Under the pieces are notes generated by a model that was not told where the DNA came from, did not search any database, and saw only the letters and a list, made by a program, of their open reading frames with translations. Made by a program: the position numbers and the translations under genes. DNA of 36,943 bases, taken from positions 1-36,943 of the forward strand of contig CAJMQM010000003.1 of NCBI GenBank assembly GCA_905215615.1, given 5' to 3'. Of the stretch, positions 15,588 to 24,371 are shown piece after piece. Every line of letters starts with the position of its first letter. The first letter of the stretch is position 1. Source of the DNA: an uncultured bacterium. Lineage in GTDB: Bacteria; Bacillota; Clostridia; TANB77; CAG-508.

Positions 15588-16988
15588 ATGGCTAAAACTA
15601 AAGTTGATGATATTAATAGAAATATTTACGATATAAAAAACAAAGACGAATATGACTTTAAAATAAAAAAAGGATTAACTCCTGAAATAATTGAAGAGAT
15701 ATCAAAGCAAAAAAATGACCCAGACTGGATGAGAGAATTTAGATTAAAAGCATTAGAAGTATATAATAAATTAGAACTTCCAACATGGGGACCAGATATT
15801 TCTGAATTAAATATGGATGAAATTGCAACATATGTTAGACCAAAGTCTAAATTAAATACTTCTTGGGAAGATGTACCAGAAGATATAAAAAATACTTTCG
15901 ACAAACTTGGAATTCCAGAGGCTGAAAAGACTTCTCTTGCAGGTGTTGGAGCACAATACGATTCAGAAGTAGTTTATCATAGCATGAAAGAAGAACTAAT
16001 AAAACAAGGTGTTGTATATACAGATATGGAAACTGCTGTAAGAGAGTACCCAGATTTAGTAAAAGCACATTTTATGAAGTGTGTTCCAGTAATAGACCAT
16101 AAATTTGTTGCTTTACATGGAGCAGTTTGGTCTGGAGGTTCTTTTGTGTATGTTCCAAAAGGAGTTAAAGTAGATATTCCGCTTCAGTCTTATTTTAGAT
16201 TAAATTCGCCAGAATCTGGTCAATTTGAACATACTCTAATAATAGTAGATGAAGGAGCAAGCTTGCATTTTATAGAAGGCTGTTCAGCACCAAAGTATAA
16301 CAAGGTAAATTTACATGCGGGTTGTGTTGAATTATATGTAAAAGAAAATGCATATTTAAGATATTCTACAATTGAGAATTGGTCAAAAAATATGTTAAAC
16401 TTAAACACTAAAAAAGCAATAGTAGAAAGAAATGCACAGATAGACTGGGTTACAGGCTCATTTGGCTCTAAAATATCAATGCTATACCCACTAAGTGTAT
16501 TAAATGGAGAGGGAGCAAAAACAGAATATACTGGAATTTCTTTTGCAGGTGCAGGTCAGGATTTAGATACAGGCTTTAAAGTAATACATAATGCACCAAA
16601 TACATCTAGTGTAATTAACTCTAAATCAATATCTAAAAATGGTGGTAAATGTACTTATAGGTCTTTAGTTAGAATAGATGAAAATGCCCAAAATTCTAAA
16701 AGTTCTGTATCTTGCGAATCACTTATGCTTGATGATATATCTGTTTCAGACACAATACCAGTTAATGATATAAGAAATGATGAAGTAGAATTTTCTCACG
16801 AAGCCAAAATAGGAAAAATTAGTGATAAAGCAATATTTTACTTAATGTCTAGAGGATTATCTGAGGAAGATGCAAAAGCAATGATAGTAAGAGGCTTTGC
16901 ATACCCTATATCTAAAGAGCTTCCTGTAGAATATGCAGTAGAAATGAATAATTTAATAAATTTAGAATTGGAGGGAGCAATAGGGTAA
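15588..16988 (+). CDS. sufB: Fe-S cluster assembly scaffold SufB
   Basis: Core scaffold subunit that builds Fe-S clusters in the SufBC2D complex. 466 aa, standard length. Conserved blocks include WMREFRLKALEVY, VYHSMKEELIKQGV, ALHGAVWSGGSFVYVPKGVKV, the beta-helix core, SSVSCESLMLDD (with a conserved Cys) and SHEAKIGKISDKAIFYLMSRGLSEEDAKAMIVRGF. Translation start ATG with a TAAGGA ribosome binding site right after the repeated leader element. The TAA overlaps the sufD ATG. Confidence 0.98.
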   Translation: MAKTKVDDINRNIYDIKNKDEYDFKIKKGLTPEIIEEISKQKNDPDWMREFRLKALEVYNKLELPTWGPDISELNMDEIATYVRPKSKLNTSWEDVPEDIKNTFDKLGIPEAEKTSLAGVGAQYDSEVVYHSMKEELIKQGVVYTDMETAVREYPDLVKAHFMKCVPVIDHKFVALHGAVWSGGSFVYVPKGVKVDIPLQSYFRLNSPESGQFEHTLIIVDEGASLHFIEGCSAPKYNKVNLHAGCVELYVKENAYLRYSTIENWSKNMLNLNTKKAIVERNAQIDWVTGSFGSKISMLYPLSVLNGEGAKTEYTGISFAGAGQDLDTGFKVIHNAPNTSSVINSKSISKNGGKCTYRSLVRIDENAQNSKSSVSCESLMLDDISVSDTIPVNDIRNDEVEFSHEAKIGKISDKAIFYLMSRGLSEEDAKAMIVRGFAYPISKELPVEYAVEMNNLINLELEGAIG

Positions 16989-18043
16989 TGTTACAAGATA
17001 TAAAAATTAATGAAACTCCTGTAAGAACTTCAAGGAATTTTAATATAAATAATGCAAAATTAAAAGATATAGATATTCCAGAAAATGTTGGCTCATTTGA
17101 TAATGTTAATATTATAGGAGAAATTACAAAAAATGCAGATACTAATTATAATTTAACATATGGGCTAGGAGATACTCTAGAAAAACAGCTTAAAGAAAAT
17201 GAAAACCAAAATTTAAAAATAGTAGCAGAAAAAGGAATAAACAAAGAAGTTACAATAGAATTTAATTTTGATGAAGAAAACTTAAATTTAATTGAAAATA
17301 TAGACATATTAGCAGATGAAGACACTAAATCTACCATTATAATTAAATATAGCAGCAAAAAAGACATACAAGCTTACCATAATGGAGTTATAAGGGTATT
17401 AGCAAAGAAAAACTCTGTACTTAATATAATAGTGGTTAATCTTTTAAATGAGTATTCAAACAATTTTATAAGTTTTGAAAACTCATTTGAGGAAAATGCA
17501 AAAGTTAATTATACAATTGTAGATTTTGGAGGAAAAAACAGCATAACAAATTATTATTCAAACTTAATAGGAGATAACTCTGAAAATATAATTAATTGTA
17601 TTTATTTAGGAAAAGAAGATCAATTTTTTGACTTAAACTATATAGGAGAATTAAGAGGAAAGAAAACAAATATAGATATAGAAATACAAGGAGCTTTAAA
17701 AGATAGTGCTAAAAAACATTTTAAAGGTACTATAGACTTTAAAAGAGGTGCTAAAAAGGCAACAGGAAACGAGAACGAGTTTTGTACTTTATTATCTGAT
17801 AAAGCAAAATCTATAGCACTTCCAATGTTACTTTGTTCTGAGGAAGATGTAGAAGGAAATCATAGTAGTGCAGCTGGAAAAGTTGGAGATAAAGAGCTTT
17901 TCTATATAATGAGTAGAGGGTTTGATGTAAAAGAAGCTATGAAATTAATTGTTAGAGCAAAATTTAATAAAATATTAGAAAATATAAAAGATAGTAACTT
18001 AAAAGAAAAAATACTAAATGAAGTAGACAATAGATTAGATTAA
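16988..18043 (+). CDS. sufD: Fe-S cluster assembly protein SufD
   Basis: Paralogue and partner of SufB. 351 aa. The conserved C-terminal block EGNHSSAAGKVGDKELFYIMSRGFDVKEAMKLIVRAKF, with the functionally important His, is present; the N-terminal half is diverged, as is usual for SufD. The ATG overlaps the sufB stop (TAATG), so translation is probably coupled and the subunits made in step. Confidence 0.95.
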   Translation: MLQDIKINETPVRTSRNFNINNAKLKDIDIPENVGSFDNVNIIGEITKNADTNYNLTYGLGDTLEKQLKENENQNLKIVAEKGINKEVTIEFNFDEENLNLIENIDILADEDTKSTIIIKYSSKKDIQAYHNGVIRVLAKKNSVLNIIVVNLLNEYSNNFISFENSFEENAKVNYTIVDFGGKNSITNYYSNLIGDNSENIINCIYLGKEDQFFDLNYIGELRGKKTNIDIEIQGALKDSAKKHFKGTIDFKRGAKKATGNENEFCTLLSDKAKSIALPMLLCSEEDVEGNHSSAAGKVGDKELFYIMSRGFDVKEAMKLIVRAKFNKILENIKDSNLKEKILNEVDNRLD

Positions 18044-18106
18044 AATTGCATATAGCAAAATGTTATAAAATTATAAATTAATAAAATAGAGAGGAGAGTG
18101 TTATTA

Positions 18107-19330
18107 ATGAACCAATATAAAGAAGATTTTCCAATTTTGAATAATAGTAATATAGCATATCTTGATAGTGGAGCAACTACACAAAAGCCTATTCAAGTTA
18201 TAAATGCTATTGATAATTTTTATAAAAATCATAATGCAAATCCTCATAGAGGAGCATATTCATTAAGTATAGAAGCAACAAACCTTTATGAAGATACAAG
18301 AACTAAAATTGCTAAATTTATTAATGCAAAACATAGAGAGGAAATTATATTTTCTAAAAATGCTACAGAGAGTTTAAACTTACTTGCTTATTCATATGGA
18401 ATAGACAAACTAAAAAAAGATGACGAAATTGTTATTTCAATAATGGAACATCACTCTAATTTAGTACCTTGGCAAAAGGTTGCAAAAGTTACAGGTGCTA
18501 AACTTAAATATATGTATATTAATGACGAATTTGAGCTTACAGACGAAGAGATAGAAACAAAAATTACAGATAAAACTAAAATTGTTGGAATTGCTCAAGT
18601 ATCAAATGTTTTAGGAACGATAAATAATGTTAAAAAAATTATTAACTATGCACATAAAAAAGGTGCTGTTGTAATAGTAGATACTGCACAGAGTATTCCA
18701 CATATGAAAATTGATGTACAAGAATTAGATGCAGATTTTATAGTATTTTCAGGTCACAAAATGCTAGCACCTTTAGGAATAGGCGTGTTATATGGAAAAA
18801 AGGCATTGCTAGATAATATGAGTCCATTTATAATGGGTGGAGATATGATAGAATATGTGTATGAACAAGAAACTACTTTTGCACCGCTTCCAAATAAATT
18901 TGAGGCAGGAACACAAAACGTAGAAGGTGTTATAGGTCTTGGTGCAGCAATAGATTACATTAACTCTATTGGAATAGAAAAAATAGAAGAAATAGAAAAA
19001 GAAATTGTATCATATGCAAGAAAAGAGCTATTTAAATTAGATTATTTAACATTGTATATGACACCAAATGAGGAAAAACACTCTTCTGTAATTTCTTTTA
19101 ATATAAAAGGAATTCATCCACATGATGTTGCAAGTATATTAGACACAGAAGGTGTATGTGTGCGTTCTGGAAACCACTGTGCACAGCCTCTTATGAGATT
19201 TTTAGGAATAGACTCTACATGTAGAGCAAGCTTTTATTTCTATAATGACAAAGAAGATGTAGATAGATTAGTTAAAGCACTAAATAAAGCATATGATATG
19301 TTCAAAAAATATATTAAGGAAGGTAACTAA
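18107..19330 (+). CDS. sufS: Cysteine desulfurase SufS
   Basis: PLP enzyme that takes sulfur from cysteine as a persulfide. 407 aa from the ATG at 18107, chosen because GAGGAG lies ten bases upstream; an in-frame GTG three codons earlier overlaps that region. PLP lysine in SGHKMLAP (K218) and catalytic Cys in RSGNHCAQP (C358) are present. Typical group II desulfurase, which works with SufU in Gram-positive bacteria. Lies 63 bases after sufD and overlaps nothing; sufU follows after one base. Confidence 0.97.
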   Translation: MNQYKEDFPILNNSNIAYLDSGATTQKPIQVINAIDNFYKNHNANPHRGAYSLSIEATNLYEDTRTKIAKFINAKHREEIIFSKNATESLNLLAYSYGIDKLKKDDEIVISIMEHHSNLVPWQKVAKVTGAKLKYMYINDEFELTDEEIETKITDKTKIVGIAQVSNVLGTINNVKKIINYAHKKGAVVIVDTAQSIPHMKIDVQELDADFIVFSGHKMLAPLGIGVLYGKKALLDNMSPFIMGGDMIEYVYEQETTFAPLPNKFEAGTQNVEGVIGLGAAIDYINSIGIEKIEEIEKEIVSYARKELFKLDYLTLYMTPNEEKHSSVISFNIKGIHPHDVASILDTEGVCVRSGNHCAQPLMRFLGIDSTCRASFYFYNDKEDVDRLVKALNKAYDMFKKYIKEGN

Positions 19331-19331
19331 A

Positions 19332-19763
19332 ATGGATGACTTAACAGATGTTTACAATGATTTAATAATGGAACACAGTATGAATTCATATAATAAAAAA
19401 CATTTAGAAAATCCAGATTTGTGTGAAATTGGTCATAACCCTAATTGTGGGGATGAAATTACATTAGAAGTAAAACTAAATGGTGATATAATAGAAGATA
19501 TGTCTTTTACAGGACATGGTTGTGCAATTTCACAAGCTTCTACATCTATAATGATAGATACTTTAAGAGGTAAAACTATAGAAGAAGCAAAACAAATAGT
19601 AGATACTTTTATTAGCATGATTAAAAGAGAAATTACAGATGAAGCGGAACTAAAAAAGCTAGAAGATGCTATAGCATTTAAAAATGTATCACACATGCCA
19701 GCAAGAGTAAAATGTGCACTTTTAGCATGGCATACATTAGAAGATATGATAAACAAAAAATAA
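19332..19763 (+). CDS. sufU: Sulfurtransferase SufU
   Basis: Zinc-dependent partner that accepts persulfide sulfur from SufS. 143 aa from the ATG at 19332, which has AAGGAAGG upstream and lies one base after the sufS stop. The zinc/transfer residues C39, D41, C64 and C128 sit in NCGDE, GHGCAIS and VKCALLAW. The insert typical of SufU compared with IscU (about residues 100-120) is present. Confidence 0.96.
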   Translation: MDDLTDVYNDLIMEHSMNSYNKKHLENPDLCEIGHNPNCGDEITLEVKLNGDIIEDMSFTGHGCAISQASTSIMIDTLRGKTIEEAKQIVDTFISMIKREITDEAELKKLEDAIAFKNVSHMPARVKCALLAWHTLEDMINKK

Positions 19764-19798
19764 TATATTATTTAGGAAAGAAAATTAGGGTTAAATAG

Positions 19799-20854
19799 AT
19801 GGAAAATAAAAAGGTATTATTAGGTATGAGTGGTGGAGTAGATAGTTCGGTTTCTGCTCTACTTTTAAAAAAAGAAGGTTATGAGGTAATTGGAGCAACT
19901 TTAGAGCTTTTTGAAGGAAGTAGTTGCTGTAATATAAATACATATTTAGATGCAAAAAATGTTTGTAATTCGCTAGGAATACCACATTTTACATTTGATT
20001 ACAAAAACGACTTTAAGAAGTATGTTATAAATGATTTTATAAATTGTTATGCAAATTGCAAAACACCTAATCCATGTATAGAGTGTAATAAGTATATGAA
20101 GTTTGGTGTTATGTATGAAAAGGCAAAAGAGATGGACTGTTATTATATAGCAACAGGACATTATGCTAAAACTGAATATAGCGAAAAATATAATAGATGG
20201 GTGCTAAAGAAATCTAATGCAGGAAAAAAAGACCAAAGTTATGTGTTGTGGAATATACCTAAATATTTAATAGAACATGTAATATTCCCTCTTGGTGATT
20301 TTGAAAGTAAAGATGAAATTAGAAAAATTGCTAGAGAAGAAAATTTAAAAGTTGCAAATAAACCAGATAGCGAAGACATTTGCTTTATTCCTAATGGAAA
20401 TTATAAAGCATTTTTAGAAACTAATTCAGATATAAAGCCAAAAGCGGGAGATATAGTAAATTCTAATGGAGAAATATTAGGAAAGCATAATGGATTATAT
20501 AATTACACAATCGGACAGAGGAAAGGGCTAGGTATTGCGTACAAAGTACCACTTTTTGTTATAGGTTTTAATGAGAAGAAAAATGAGGTAATAGTAGGGG
20601 AAGAAGCGGAATTATATAAAAAAGAGATAATTGTAAATAATATTAATTTGCTTTTATTTGATGAAATAACTACACCAATTACCGTAGATGTAAAAACACG
20701 TTATTCTGCTAAATCTGCAAAAGCTATAATTAGTCAAAATGGAGATAATATAAAGGTGGTATTTGAAGAGCCTCAAAGAGCTATAACTCCTGGACAGTCA
20801 GCAGTGTTTTATATAGATGATGTTGTTTTAGGTGGAGGAAAAATAAGTAAATAG
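19799..20854 (+). CDS. mnmA: tRNA-specific 2-thiouridylase MnmA
   Basis: ATP-dependent thiolation of U34 in tRNAs for Lys, Glu and Gln. 351 aa. PP-loop motif SGGVDSSV (11-18), catalytic Cys in NPCIECN (C93) and in SEDICFIP (C198), and TIGQRKGLGIA are present. Located 35 bases after sufU with a moderate ribosome binding site, so probably co-transcribed; sulfur most likely comes from SufS (possibly directly or through SufU). Known parallels exist where a desulfurase gene sits next to mnmA. Confidence 0.96.
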   Translation: MENKKVLLGMSGGVDSSVSALLLKKEGYEVIGATLELFEGSSCCNINTYLDAKNVCNSLGIPHFTFDYKNDFKKYVINDFINCYANCKTPNPCIECNKYMKFGVMYEKAKEMDCYYIATGHYAKTEYSEKYNRWVLKKSNAGKKDQSYVLWNIPKYLIEHVIFPLGDFESKDEIRKIAREENLKVANKPDSEDICFIPNGNYKAFLETNSDIKPKAGDIVNSNGEILGKHNGLYNYTIGQRKGLGIAYKVPLFVIGFNEKKNEVIVGEEAELYKKEIIVNNINLLLFDEITTPITVDVKTRYSAKSAKAIISQNGDNIKVVFEEPQRAITPGQSAVFYIDDVVLGGGKISK

Positions 20855-20866
20855 GAAAGGTAAAGT

Positions 20867-21580
20867 ATGCAAAACAAATTTTCAAGAACAGAACTACTAA
20901 TTGGAAAAGAAAAATTAGAGAAACTTCACAATTCTAAAGTTGCCATATTTGGAATTGGTGGAGTTGGTTCTTATGTAGTAGAAGCTTTAGCTAGAGCAGG
21001 AGTCGGAAATTTTATTTTAGTAGATAATGATGATGTATCTATAACTAATATAAATAGACAAATAATTGCTACAACTAAAACTGTTGGTATGCCAAAAGTA
21101 GAAGTTTCAAAAGAAAGAATATTAGAAATAAACCCAGATGCAAGTGTCACAGCATATAAGGAATTTTATATGCCAAATAGTACAATTAAACTTACAGACG
21201 ATATTTCATATATAGTAGATGCAATAGACACTGTTACAGCTAAAATAGAACTAATAGAACAGGCAAATAAATTAAATATTCCTATAATATCAAGTATGGG
21301 AACAGGTAACAAATTAGACCCTACTAAATTTGAAGTAACAGATATATATAAAACGAGTGTGTGCCCTCTTGCAAAAGTATTAAGAAAAGAGCTAAAAAAT
21401 AGAGGTATTAAAAAGTTAAAGGTTGTTTATTCAAAAGAAGAACCTATAAAAATAGTACCGAACCAAGATACAGAAACTAAAGGGAAAGGTTATGTACCAG
21501 GTAGTATTTCTTTTGTACCGTCTACAGTTGGCTTAATCATAGCAAGTGAAGTAGTAAAAGACATTTGTGGTATTTTATAA
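20867..21580 (+). CDS. tcdA: tRNA threonylcarbamoyladenosine dehydratase TcdA-like (E1-like)
   Basis: ThiF/E1-like enzyme that uses ATP to cyclise t6A37 to ct6A in ANN-decoding tRNAs. 237 aa. Nucleotide loop GIGGVGS (29-35), DNDDVSITNINRQ, and the TcdA-type KLKVVYSKEEPI and PGSISFVPSTVGLIIASEVVKD blocks. AGGAAAGG ribosome binding site six bases before the ATG and 12 bases from mnmA, so it is part of the same transcript. In Enterobacteria TcdA/CsdL partners the desulfurase CsdA, which fits this neighbourhood. Confidence 0.9.
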   Translation: MQNKFSRTELLIGKEKLEKLHNSKVAIFGIGGVGSYVVEALARAGVGNFILVDNDDVSITNINRQIIATTKTVGMPKVEVSKERILEINPDASVTAYKEFYMPNSTIKLTDDISYIVDAIDTVTAKIELIEQANKLNIPIISSMGTGNKLDPTKFEVTDIYKTSVCPLAKVLRKELKNRGIKKLKVVYSKEEPIKIVPNQDTETKGKGYVPGSISFVPSTVGLIIASEVVKDICGIL

Positions 21581-21593
21581 ATTGTGTTATAAT
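21565..21593 (+). promoter_or_regulatory. Candidate promoter for the GC-rich gene
   Basis: TTGTGG (21565-21570, inside the tcdA end), 17-nt spacer, TATAAT (21588-21593). The predicted start lies in the following hairpin. Confidence 0.45.
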
Positions 21594-21625
21594 TATAATA
21601 ATGCAACATGTTTTGCATTATTATA
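21594..21625 (+). other. 13-bp perfect hairpin between tcdA and the GC-rich gene
   Basis: TATAATAATGCAA / TTGCATTATTATA with a 6-nt loop. No T run follows, so it may be a weak terminator of the suf-mnmA-tcdA transcript or a leader structure of the next gene. Confidence 0.5.
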
Positions 21626-21650
21626 TTACTTTAAGAAAGGTTGTTAAGAT

Positions 21651-22193
21651 ATGAACAACGAAAGAACAGGTGTATTTGTGCTAAAACAGGTGTCTATGCC
21701 TGAGGTCCGGGAACAGGTGATTCACTCTGTGGCGTATACCCTAGAGAACGACACCGAGAAGTTCCTGAAGTTTGCACACGTCGCTATTCACAACATCCCT
21801 TGGAAAATTGTGAAAAACGAGTATGCTCGCTTTTTGCCGGAATCGCTCTTCGCTCTCGAAGGCATGTTTCCTGACGAGAGAGAAATCATACCGAGTGTGC
21901 AGTCTGTACTGCAGGATTTGGGATGCCAGAGGATGATGAATCGAGGACTGTACACAAAGTACGGTAGAAGGGATGTGATGTTCGGCAAAGTCTTTTCTCC
22001 GGATGAGACAATTGCTGAAGCTAACATGACTGATGTAGGGTTTCCAATTGAGAAACTCCCTGCGACTCACAAGCTTTACAACATCGCCAGATTGTTCAAA
22101 ATAATAGACACCTGGCCCGACACTCGTCACTGTAGTGACTTGGAAAAGTTAGACATCGTCACAAAGATGGTAAACACCATGGCAACCTTCTAA
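21651..22193 (+). CDS. GC-rich orphan gene, probably horizontally acquired
   Basis: 180 aa with no family I recognise. Base composition breaks sharply: the 60 bases at 21721-21780 are 30/60 G+C, while 21541-21600 are 13/60. Codons such as CGC, CGG, CTC, CTG, GCC and GGC appear, which its neighbours avoid. The protein is soluble and mixed alpha/beta-looking, with no signal peptide, rich in charged residues; the middle part GLYTKYGRRDVMFGKVFSPDET and the end LYNIARLFKIIDTWPDTRHC are the most distinctive. Ribosome binding site AGAAAGG about ten bases upstream. It ends in a cluster of nested palindromes. Single gene with its own candidate promoter, so transfer as a small cassette is plausible. 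Confidence 0.7.
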   Translation: MNNERTGVFVLKQVSMPEVREQVIHSVAYTLENDTEKFLKFAHVAIHNIPWKIVKNEYARFLPESLFALEGMFPDEREIIPSVQSVLQDLGCQRMMNRGLYTKYGRRDVMFGKVFSPDETIAEANMTDVGFPIEKLPATHKLYNIARLFKIIDTWPDTRHCSDLEKLDIVTKMVNTMATF

Positions 22194-22243
22194 AGGTTAC
22201 AGTAACCGGCAGTAAAACTGACTAATGTTAGCAACTGCCGGTT
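22184..22243 (+). other. Nested palindromes at the end of the GC-rich gene
   Basis: AACCTT-cta-AAGGTT (22184-22198) spans the stop codon, GGTTAC-a-GTAACC (22195-22207) overlaps it, and a perfect 10-bp pair AACCGGCAGT / ACTGCCGGTT (22204-22213 with 22234-22243) follows. The alternatives are mutually exclusive. The last is GC-rich like the gene and has no T run; it may be the gene's imported terminator. Confidence 0.6.
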
Positions 22244-22383
22244 GCTGACGTTTGTAGAGCATTAATGCTTTATTAGAAAATTGTTGGTTAGTACTACCAT
22301 ATGTAAAAAATAATATGTACTTATTTTCTAACAACACAATTCTACAAAATCCTACATATAATAATATATATTTTATTGTGTAT
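22244..22383. other. AT-rich gap with palindromes before dpaB
   Basis: Holds AGCATTAATGCT (perfect 12-nt palindrome, about 22258-22269) and an imperfect larger inverted repeat, TTAGAAAAT (22274-22282) with ATTTTCTAA (22323-22331), enclosing a CATAT/ATATG hairpin. I see no coding region and no clear vegetative promoter; a sporulation sigma promoter is possible but not identifiable by eye. Confidence 0.4.
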
Positions 22384-22399
22384 AAGGAGGAATTATGTT

Positions 22400-22978
22400 T
22401 TGAAATTAAAAGATATAAATATTGGATTTATTTTTACGGGGTCATTTTGCATGTTTAAAACAACAATAGAACAACTAAAAAACATAAAAAAAGAAGGTGC
22501 AAATATTATTCCGATAATGTCATATAATGCATATAAATTAGATAGTAAATTTGGTAAAGCCAAAGATTTTATAGATGAAATTGAAGAAATTACTGGAAAC
22601 AAGATTATAAATACAATACAAGGCGCGGAACCAATTGGACCAAAAGCTTTAACAGATATTATACTTATTGAGCCATGTTCTGGAAATACAATAGCAAAAC
22701 TTGCAAATTCTATAATAAATACTCCTGCAACTATGGCAACTAAATCACACCTAAGAAACGAGAAGCCAGTAGTTATTGCAATATCTACTAATGATGGACT
22801 TTCTGGAAGTGCAGAAAATATAGGAAAATTGTTAAACAGAAGACATTATTATTTTGTGCCATTTAGACAAGATAATCCTATAACAAAACCTAGGTCACTT
22901 GTATTTGATGCAAAATATACAATACCTACCTTAGAAGAAGCACTAGAAGGTAAGCAAATACAGCCAATGCTTATATAG
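22400..22978 (+). CDS. dpaB: Dipicolinate synthase subunit B
   Basis: Flavoprotein-like subunit of dipicolinate synthase (SpoVFB), which makes the spore-core compound dipicolinic acid in the mother cell. The start is TTG at 22400, since AAGGAGG ends ten bases upstream and the nearby ATG (22395) runs into a stop; this gives 192 aa. The N-terminal INIGFIFTGSFCMFKTTIEQLKNI, the EPIGP motif and EPCSGNTIAKLANSI, then TNDGLSGSAENIG and HYYFVPFRQDNP are typical of DpaB. The partner dpaA is not adjacent, although the two usually sit together. Its presence points to a spore former. Confidence 0.92.
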   Translation: MKLKDINIGFIFTGSFCMFKTTIEQLKNIKKEGANIIPIMSYNAYKLDSKFGKAKDFIDEIEEITGNKIINTIQGAEPIGPKALTDIILIEPCSGNTIAKLANSIINTPATMATKSHLRNEKPVVIAISTNDGLSGSAENIGKLLNRRHYYFVPFRQDNPITKPRSLVFDAKYTIPTLEEALEGKQIQPMLI

Positions 22979-23002
22979 AAGCACTATAATTTCCAAAAAT
23001 CT

Positions 23003-23031
23003 TTGACAAAATTACATTGTAAATATATAAT
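23003..23031 (+). promoter_or_regulatory. Consensus promoter for the MFS gene
   Basis: TTGACA (23003-23008), 17-nt spacer, TATAAT (23026-23031): an exact match to the vegetative consensus. Confidence 0.88.
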
Positions 23032-23063
23032 AAAAATGAACTATAATCTAATTGGAGAAACAA

Positions 23064-24356
23064 ATGAAAACTATACCAAAATATAAAACAAAAAAGGAAG
23101 AAATAAAAGCAAAAAGAAAAAATGCAAGAATATTTCCTATATATAAAATGTTTTCTTGGGACCTGCTGTTTTTCTATTCTACACAGTACTTATTTTATAC
23201 TATGACAAAAGGTTTAACAGCGGGAGAAATATTAAGGGTAGAAGCATTTTTTCCGCTTTTTATAATTATAATGCAATTACCAGCTGCAATATGTGCAGAA
23301 TTTCTTGGAAGAAGGAAAAGCTTAATATTTGGAAATCTTGTTATGTCATTATATATCTTTCTACTTATGGTATTGCCTGGCTTCTGGGGAATTTTTATAG
23401 CAAATATTGTGTATGCTTTTGGATACAGTTTAAAAGGTGTTCAAGAAACCAACATATTATATGATTCTACTGCCACAAGAGGTGGGGAAGGACTATACCC
23501 TAAAATTAATGCTAAAGGTGCTACTGCTTATTATTTGTTTGATGGAATTGCATCTTTAGTTTCGGGTTATTTATTTGTTATTAATCAATACTTACCAATG
23601 ATTTGTTGCTTAATATTAACATTGGTTTCTACTATTATTGCAATGAACTTTAAAGATATTTATACAAACAAATTGGAACAGCATGAAGTTTCAAAGAAAA
23701 TTAAAGAATATAAAAGTGATTTTAAAATATCAATTAAAAACATACTGAAATCTAAAAGGCTAAAGGCACTACTTATATTTATGGGACTGTTTAATGCTTT
23801 AGTAAGTATAATAGGTACATATAAAGGAAATATATTAGTAGAGTTACAAATAGGACCTGAAACATTTTCTATTATAAATGCTGTACTAAGCTTAATATCT
23901 GCTTTTGCTTCTACTTTTCAAGATAGAATACACAAGAAATTTAGAAACAAAACATTTTCTGTGTTATCTATAAGCTTTGTGTTAAGTATAATTTTAATAG
24001 GTGTTATATTATTAGGAAATGTTAGTGGCATGGTACCAATAATATTAATATTACTTTCAGTAAGAAATATAACAATGGCAAATTACTTTGTATTGTCTGA
24101 AAGATATTCAAAAAACTTTTCTACTCCAAAAACAAGGTCAAGAATATCTTTTTCAGTAGAGTTAACAACAAATACTATAGAGGCTGTTTTGGTATTTTTA
24201 GCAGGTATGTTATTAGACGGAGTGTCTATATCATATGCTACATTAATAATAGGACTAGTATTCTTATTATTGTTTGTTTTGGTATTAGATTATATGAAAA
24301 CTAGAGTTGGACTAAAGCCTGAGAATTATAGCAAAAATGATATCGAATTGGAATAA
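23064..24356 (+). CDS. Major facilitator superfamily transporter
   Basis: 430 aa, about 11-12 hydrophobic helices. The MFS loop signature appears as AEFLGRRKSLIFGNLVMSLY (after helix 2). Charged N-terminal 30 residues (KTKKEEIKAKRKNARIF) are cytosolic; a basic central loop (about 205-235) separates the two halves. Start ATG 23064 with GGAG six to seven bases upstream; an in-frame TTG just upstream overlaps that site. Substrate unknown; no pathway neighbour suggests one. Strong promoter implies high constitutive transcription. Followed by the copper genes, with leader element C between, so readthrough is possible. Confidence 0.85.
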   Translation: MKTIPKYKTKKEEIKAKRKNARIFPIYKMFSWDLLFFYSTQYLFYTMTKGLTAGEILRVEAFFPLFIIIMQLPAAICAEFLGRRKSLIFGNLVMSLYIFLLMVLPGFWGIFIANIVYAFGYSLKGVQETNILYDSTATRGGEGLYPKINAKGATAYYLFDGIASLVSGYLFVINQYLPMICCLILTLVSTIIAMNFKDIYTNKLEQHEVSKKIKEYKSDFKISIKNILKSKRLKALLIFMGLFNALVSIIGTYKGNILVELQIGPETFSIINAVLSLISAFASTFQDRIHKKFRNKTFSVLSISFVLSIILIGVILLGNVSGMVPIILILLSVRNITMANYFVLSERYSKNFSTPKTRSRISFSVELTTNTIEAVLVFLAGMLLDGVSISYATLIIGLVFLLLFVLVLDYMKTRVGLKPENYSKNDIELE

Positions 24357-24371
24357 GATTTAAGTATTTGT

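Noticed and set aside
18098..18106. GTG start three codons upstream for sufS
   Set aside because: It would overlap the GAGGAG ribosome binding site which is correctly spaced for the ATG at 18107.
21741..22130. 129-aa minus-strand open frame opposite the GC-rich gene
   Set aside because: Long antisense frames are expected in GC-richer DNA; the plus-strand frame is longer and has the ribosome binding site and promoter.
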